Shown here in pieces: positions 7,530 through 8,907 of a DNA stretch of 8,907 bases. The stretch is from Rickettsiales bacterium (GTDB lineage: Bacteria > Pseudomonadota > Alphaproteobacteria > Rickettsiales > UBA8987). The notes below the pieces were generated by a model. The model was not told the DNA's origin and did no database searches. It saw only the letters and a program-made list of their open reading frames with translations. Where the stretch lies: assembly GCA_028282625.1 (NCBI GenBank), contig JANQHP010000176.1, positions 1 through 8,907 of the forward strand. Direction: 5' to 3'. Each line of letters starts with the position of its first letter. The stretch's first letter is position 1. A program made the position numbers and the translations under genes.

Positions 7530-7704
7530 TTTGGACTCTACTCTCCCATGCTTTATGAGGTGGATTTTAGGTGGTTTTGAAGACGAAAATACACTGAGAT
7601 TTTTGAGCATAGCGGGGCTATGTGAATAAAATCGAGGGATATTTGCAGGCCAAAAGCACCAAAAGACGCCCATAAATGGATGGGAGAGTAGGGTCTAGGC
7701 CAAA
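7530..7704. repeat. Long imperfect hairpin of about 175 bases: candidate structured RNA or miniature element
   Basis: The two halves pair along almost their whole length. The base is 16 pairs (7534-7549 with 7680-7695, one G-U, including 12 exact pairs CTACTCTCCCAT/ATGGGAGAGTAG), with TTTG/CAAA (7530-7533 with 7701-7704) outside it after a bulge. Going inward: TTTATG/CATAAA (7552-7557 with 7671-7676), TTTT/AAAA (7565-7568 with 7661-7664), GGTG/CACC (7570-7573 with 7657-7660), TTTTG/CAAAA (7575-7579 with 7651-7655), AAATA/TATTT (7587-7591 with 7640-7644) and GATTTT/AAAATC (7598-7603 with 7628-7633). It is capped by a seven-pair stem (7607-7613 with 7617-7623) and a GGG loop. Small symmetric internal loops separate the stems. 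The pairing is seen directly; an RNA function is inferred. It matches no RNA family I can name with confidence, and strand is undetermined. Confidence 0.65.
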
Positions 7705-7726
7705 GGGGACGTGTGGGGGGTGGTAT

Positions 7727-8059
7727 TTAATCCACCAGCATGTTGCGGGTCGCTTCAGGCAGCTGCACCACCAAACCGTCTAGGTCCGGCGTCATCATAA
7801 TCTGGCAGCCAAGACGCGAGGTGTGGGTCAAGCCAAAGGCCAGGTCCAGCATGTCTTCTTCATCCTCCGTGGCTTCGGGCAGCGCGTTGAACACCGCCTC
7901 ATCTTCCACAATCACGTGGCAGGTTGAGCACGCCAGGGAACCCTCGCACGCCCCCTCCAGCGGAATATCGTTCTTATGGGCCACCTCCAACAGCGAGATA
8001 CCTTCTGGCGCGTCAATTTCCTTGCGCTGATCACCGTAGACAAAGGTCACTTTGGGCAT
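7727..8059 (-). CDS. fdx: Adrenodoxin-type [2Fe-2S] ferredoxin
   Basis: A 110-residue soluble electron carrier of the ISC-type ferredoxin family, which supplies electrons for iron-sulfur cluster assembly and to some oxygenases. The four cluster ligands are Cys38, Cys44, Cys47 and Cys85 (CX5CX2CX37C), in EGACEGSLACSTCHVIVED and SRLGCQIM. MPKVTF at the start, the acidic EDEEDMLDLAFGL segment (65-77) and LVVQLPEATRN near the end match E. coli Fdx, which is of nearly the same length. The start is well supported by AGGAG at 8071-8067, seven bases before the ATG. No other isc or hsc gene is nearby, so the gene stands apart from the usual ISC cluster. A weak dyad (GGTGG 7719-7723 with CCACC 7732-7736) overlaps the stop codon but has no T-run. 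Confidence 0.95.
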   Translation of the reverse strand: MPKVTFVYGDQRKEIDAPEGISLLEVAHKNDIPLEGACEGSLACSTCHVIVEDEAVFNALPEATEDEEDMLDLAFGLTHTSRLGCQIMMTPDLDGLVVQLPEATRNMLVD

Positions 8060-8066
8060 CGGCCCG

Positions 8067-8099
8067 CTCCTATATTATATCCAAAACATCGCCAGTATA
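8067..8099 (-). promoter_or_regulatory. Ribosome binding site and possible -10 elements of fdx
   Basis: On the minus strand AGGAG (8071-8067) is an ideal ribosome site. Two -10-like hexamers lie upstream: TATACT (8099-8094) and the perfect TATAAT (8079-8074). TATAAT would start the transcript at about 8067 and remove the ribosome site, so TATACT is the more sensible candidate, giving a leader of roughly 28 bases. Neither has a convincing -35. The 91-base gap to the response regulator is enough for an independent promoter. Confidence 0.4.
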
Positions 8100-8150
8100 A
8101 CGGCTTATGTGCATTTCTCCAGACTTTTAGCAGCCATGAGGCGCAAAAAC

Positions 8151-8882
8151 CTACACGCACAGCATATAGCCCATCCCGCGGATGGTTTTAATGTAGCGCG
8201 GCGCGGCGCCGGTATCGTCCAGCTTTTGACGCAGGCGTGTCATCTGTACGTCCACCGAGCGCGCGGAAATGCCGTGCAGCGCACCGGCAATCGCATCACG
8301 CGACACCGTCTGCCCCACCGATTCCGCCAGCAAGGCAAGCACCGTCCGCTCGGTCGAGGTCAACACAATCCGCTGCTCCTCACCCTGTGCCTCACGCACC
8401 AGCTCGCCGGTGTGCGGAAAAAACACAAAGGGGCCAAACGCCGTTTGCGCGGCCACTTGCGCCGCCCCCTGCGCCTCCCGGGAAAAGGGACGGCACATAT
8501 TCCGGATACGCAGCAGCAACTCTTCAGGCTCAAAAGGTTTGACCAGATAATCATCGGCCCCCTGCGCCAGCCCCTGGATACGATCCTTGCCCGTATCCAT
8601 GGCGGTCAGCAACAGCACCGGCATCAAAGGAAACGCTTCCTTCAAGCGCGCCGTCAGCGCCAGGCCACTCTCGCCTGGCATCATAATATCCAAAATCACC
8701 GCCGCAATCTCCGGGTGGGTCTGCAACTGCTCCCAGGCCGCCTCGGCATGTTCGGCCTCCACCACCTGGTAGCCGGCGCGCACCATATACTCTTTAAGCA
8801 AACCGCGAAGCCGCGCATCGTCATCCACCACCAGGAGGGTCAAAGGGGGAGAGGCCAGAGTCGTGTCGTGCGCAAATGCCAT
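8151..8882 (-). CDS. OmpR/PhoB-family response regulator (PetR/OmpR-like)
   Basis: DNA-binding regulator of a two-component system, 243 residues from ATG 8882-8880 (a TTG lies just before it in frame, and a stop three codons further up). The receiver domain (about 14-130) has the acidic cluster VVDDDARLR (Asp20-22), phospho-acceptor Asp65 in LDIMMPGESG, Thr93 in LLTAMD and Lys115 in VKPF. The winged helix-turn-helix (about 148-243) has LTSTERTVLALL, recognition helix ARSVDVQMTRLRQKL and the wing YIKTIRGMGYML. All phosphorylation residues are intact. The DDDARLRGLL and MMPGESGLALT segments recall PetR/OmpR-like regulators of alphaproteobacteria, but target and signal are unknown. No partner kinase lies downstream on this strand, where fdx follows; it may lie upstream beyond the window. 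No Shine-Dalgarno site is visible. Confidence 0.94.
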   Translation of the reverse strand: MAFAHDTTLASPPLTLLVVDDDARLRGLLKEYMVRAGYQVVEAEHAEAAWEQLQTHPEIAAVILDIMMPGESGLALTARLKEAFPLMPVLLLTAMDTGKDRIQGLAQGADDYLVKPFEPEELLLRIRNMCRPFSREAQGAAQVAAQTAFGPFVFFPHTGELVREAQGEEQRIVLTSTERTVLALLAESVGQTVSRDAIAGALHGISARSVDVQMTRLRQKLDDTGAAPRYIKTIRGMGYMLCV

Positions 8883-8907
8883 CAAATAGTTGCATCATGG
8901 GGTCTTT

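Larger units (their letters stand above)
7270..7721 (+). repeat. Near-identical 15-base direct repeats bracketing most of the intergenic region
   Basis: GGACGTGTAGGGGGT at 7270-7284 and GGACGTGTGGGGGGT at 7707-7721 differ at one base. They lie near the two edges of the repeat-rich segment, about 440 bases apart. This could be a target-site duplication of an old insertion or an ancestral local duplication; the G-run makes part of the match cheap. Confidence 0.5.
7253..7726. other. 474-base convergent intergenic region, AT-richer and repeat-filled
   Basis: The 3' ends of mscS (plus) and fdx (minus) face each other across this gap. It holds an A-rich start in which GTAAAAAAG occurs twice 13 bases apart (7249-7257 and 7262-7270), a palindrome doublet (7358-7443) with a partial extra copy, small hairpins (7462-7475 and 7501-7518) and a long imperfect hairpin (7530-7704). 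Short plus and minus open frames crossing it run through the palindromes and have no recognisable domain, so no protein gene is called. No transposase or integrase is present, and no classical terminator with a T-run was identified for mscS. Confidence 0.7.

Noticed and set aside
7339..7530. 63-codon minus-strand frame containing VIPWLDHGIQ
   Set aside because: This peptide string is a translation of the dispersed palindrome; similar strings turn up as false small proteins in annotations.
7312..7629. 105-codon plus-strand frame in the mscS-fdx intergenic region
   Set aside because: It runs through both palindromes and the left arm of the long hairpin; no domain and no ribosome site, so it is repeat translation rather than a gene.
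7530..7704. 6S RNA (ssrS) or signal recognition particle RNA
   Set aside because: The rod shape and length are suggestive of 6S, but I cannot identify the large central bubble or conserved bases, and the SRP apical motif is absent; left as an unnamed structure.
7253..7726. Retron-type ncRNA or CRISPR array
   Set aside because: No reverse transcriptase or Cas gene is nearby, and the repeats are palindrome pairs rather than regularly spaced identical repeats with unique spacers.

Overview
The window looks like chromosomal DNA of a Gram-negative bacterium, most likely an alphaproteobacterium. The proteins fit this: a DegP-type periplasmic protease, lipid A/LPS transport and Kdo transfer genes, an adrenodoxin-type ferredoxin and a PetR/OmpR-like regulator. 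The convergent intergenic region also carries paired palindromes of the GTCAT...ATCCAG type, which I associate with alphaproteobacterial, including Rickettsiales-like, genomes. The genus cannot be told from the sequence. Gene bodies are GC-rich; the mscS-fdx intergenic region is clearly AT-richer.

Layout. Positions 759 to 1 (minus) hold the N-terminal 253 residues of a secreted DegP/HtrA serine protease, cut by the window edge. A short divergent intergenic region leads to four plus-strand genes that look like one operon: mnmA (812-2002), an MsbA-like ABC exporter (2011-3798), a DUF374-type acyltransferase-like protein (3803-4525) and waaA/kdtA (4614-5885). A 251-base GC-rich non-coding stretch full of short dyads follows, then a YnaI-like MscS channel (6137-7252). 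The 474-base gap 7253-7726 lies between convergent genes and is the most unusual part: a head-to-head palindrome doublet, small hairpins, and a roughly 175-base imperfect hairpin. On the minus strand, a [2Fe-2S] ferredoxin (8059-7727) and an OmpR-family response regulator (8882-8151) close the window.

How the genes fit together. MsbA, the DUF374 protein and WaaA belong to the route by which lipid A is built and moved across the inner membrane. DegP and MscS add envelope quality control and osmotic protection, so positions 1-7252 have an envelope theme. MnmA (tRNA 2-thiouridine) heads the operon without an obvious functional tie. MnmA and the ferredoxin are both linked to sulfur/Fe-S metabolism, but they are far apart and on opposite strands.

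No protein-coding system here looks new. The element most worth follow-up is the long hairpin at 7530-7704, which could be an unannotated structured RNA or a miniature mobile/repeat element. No tRNA, rRNA, CRISPR array, transposase or integrase was seen.
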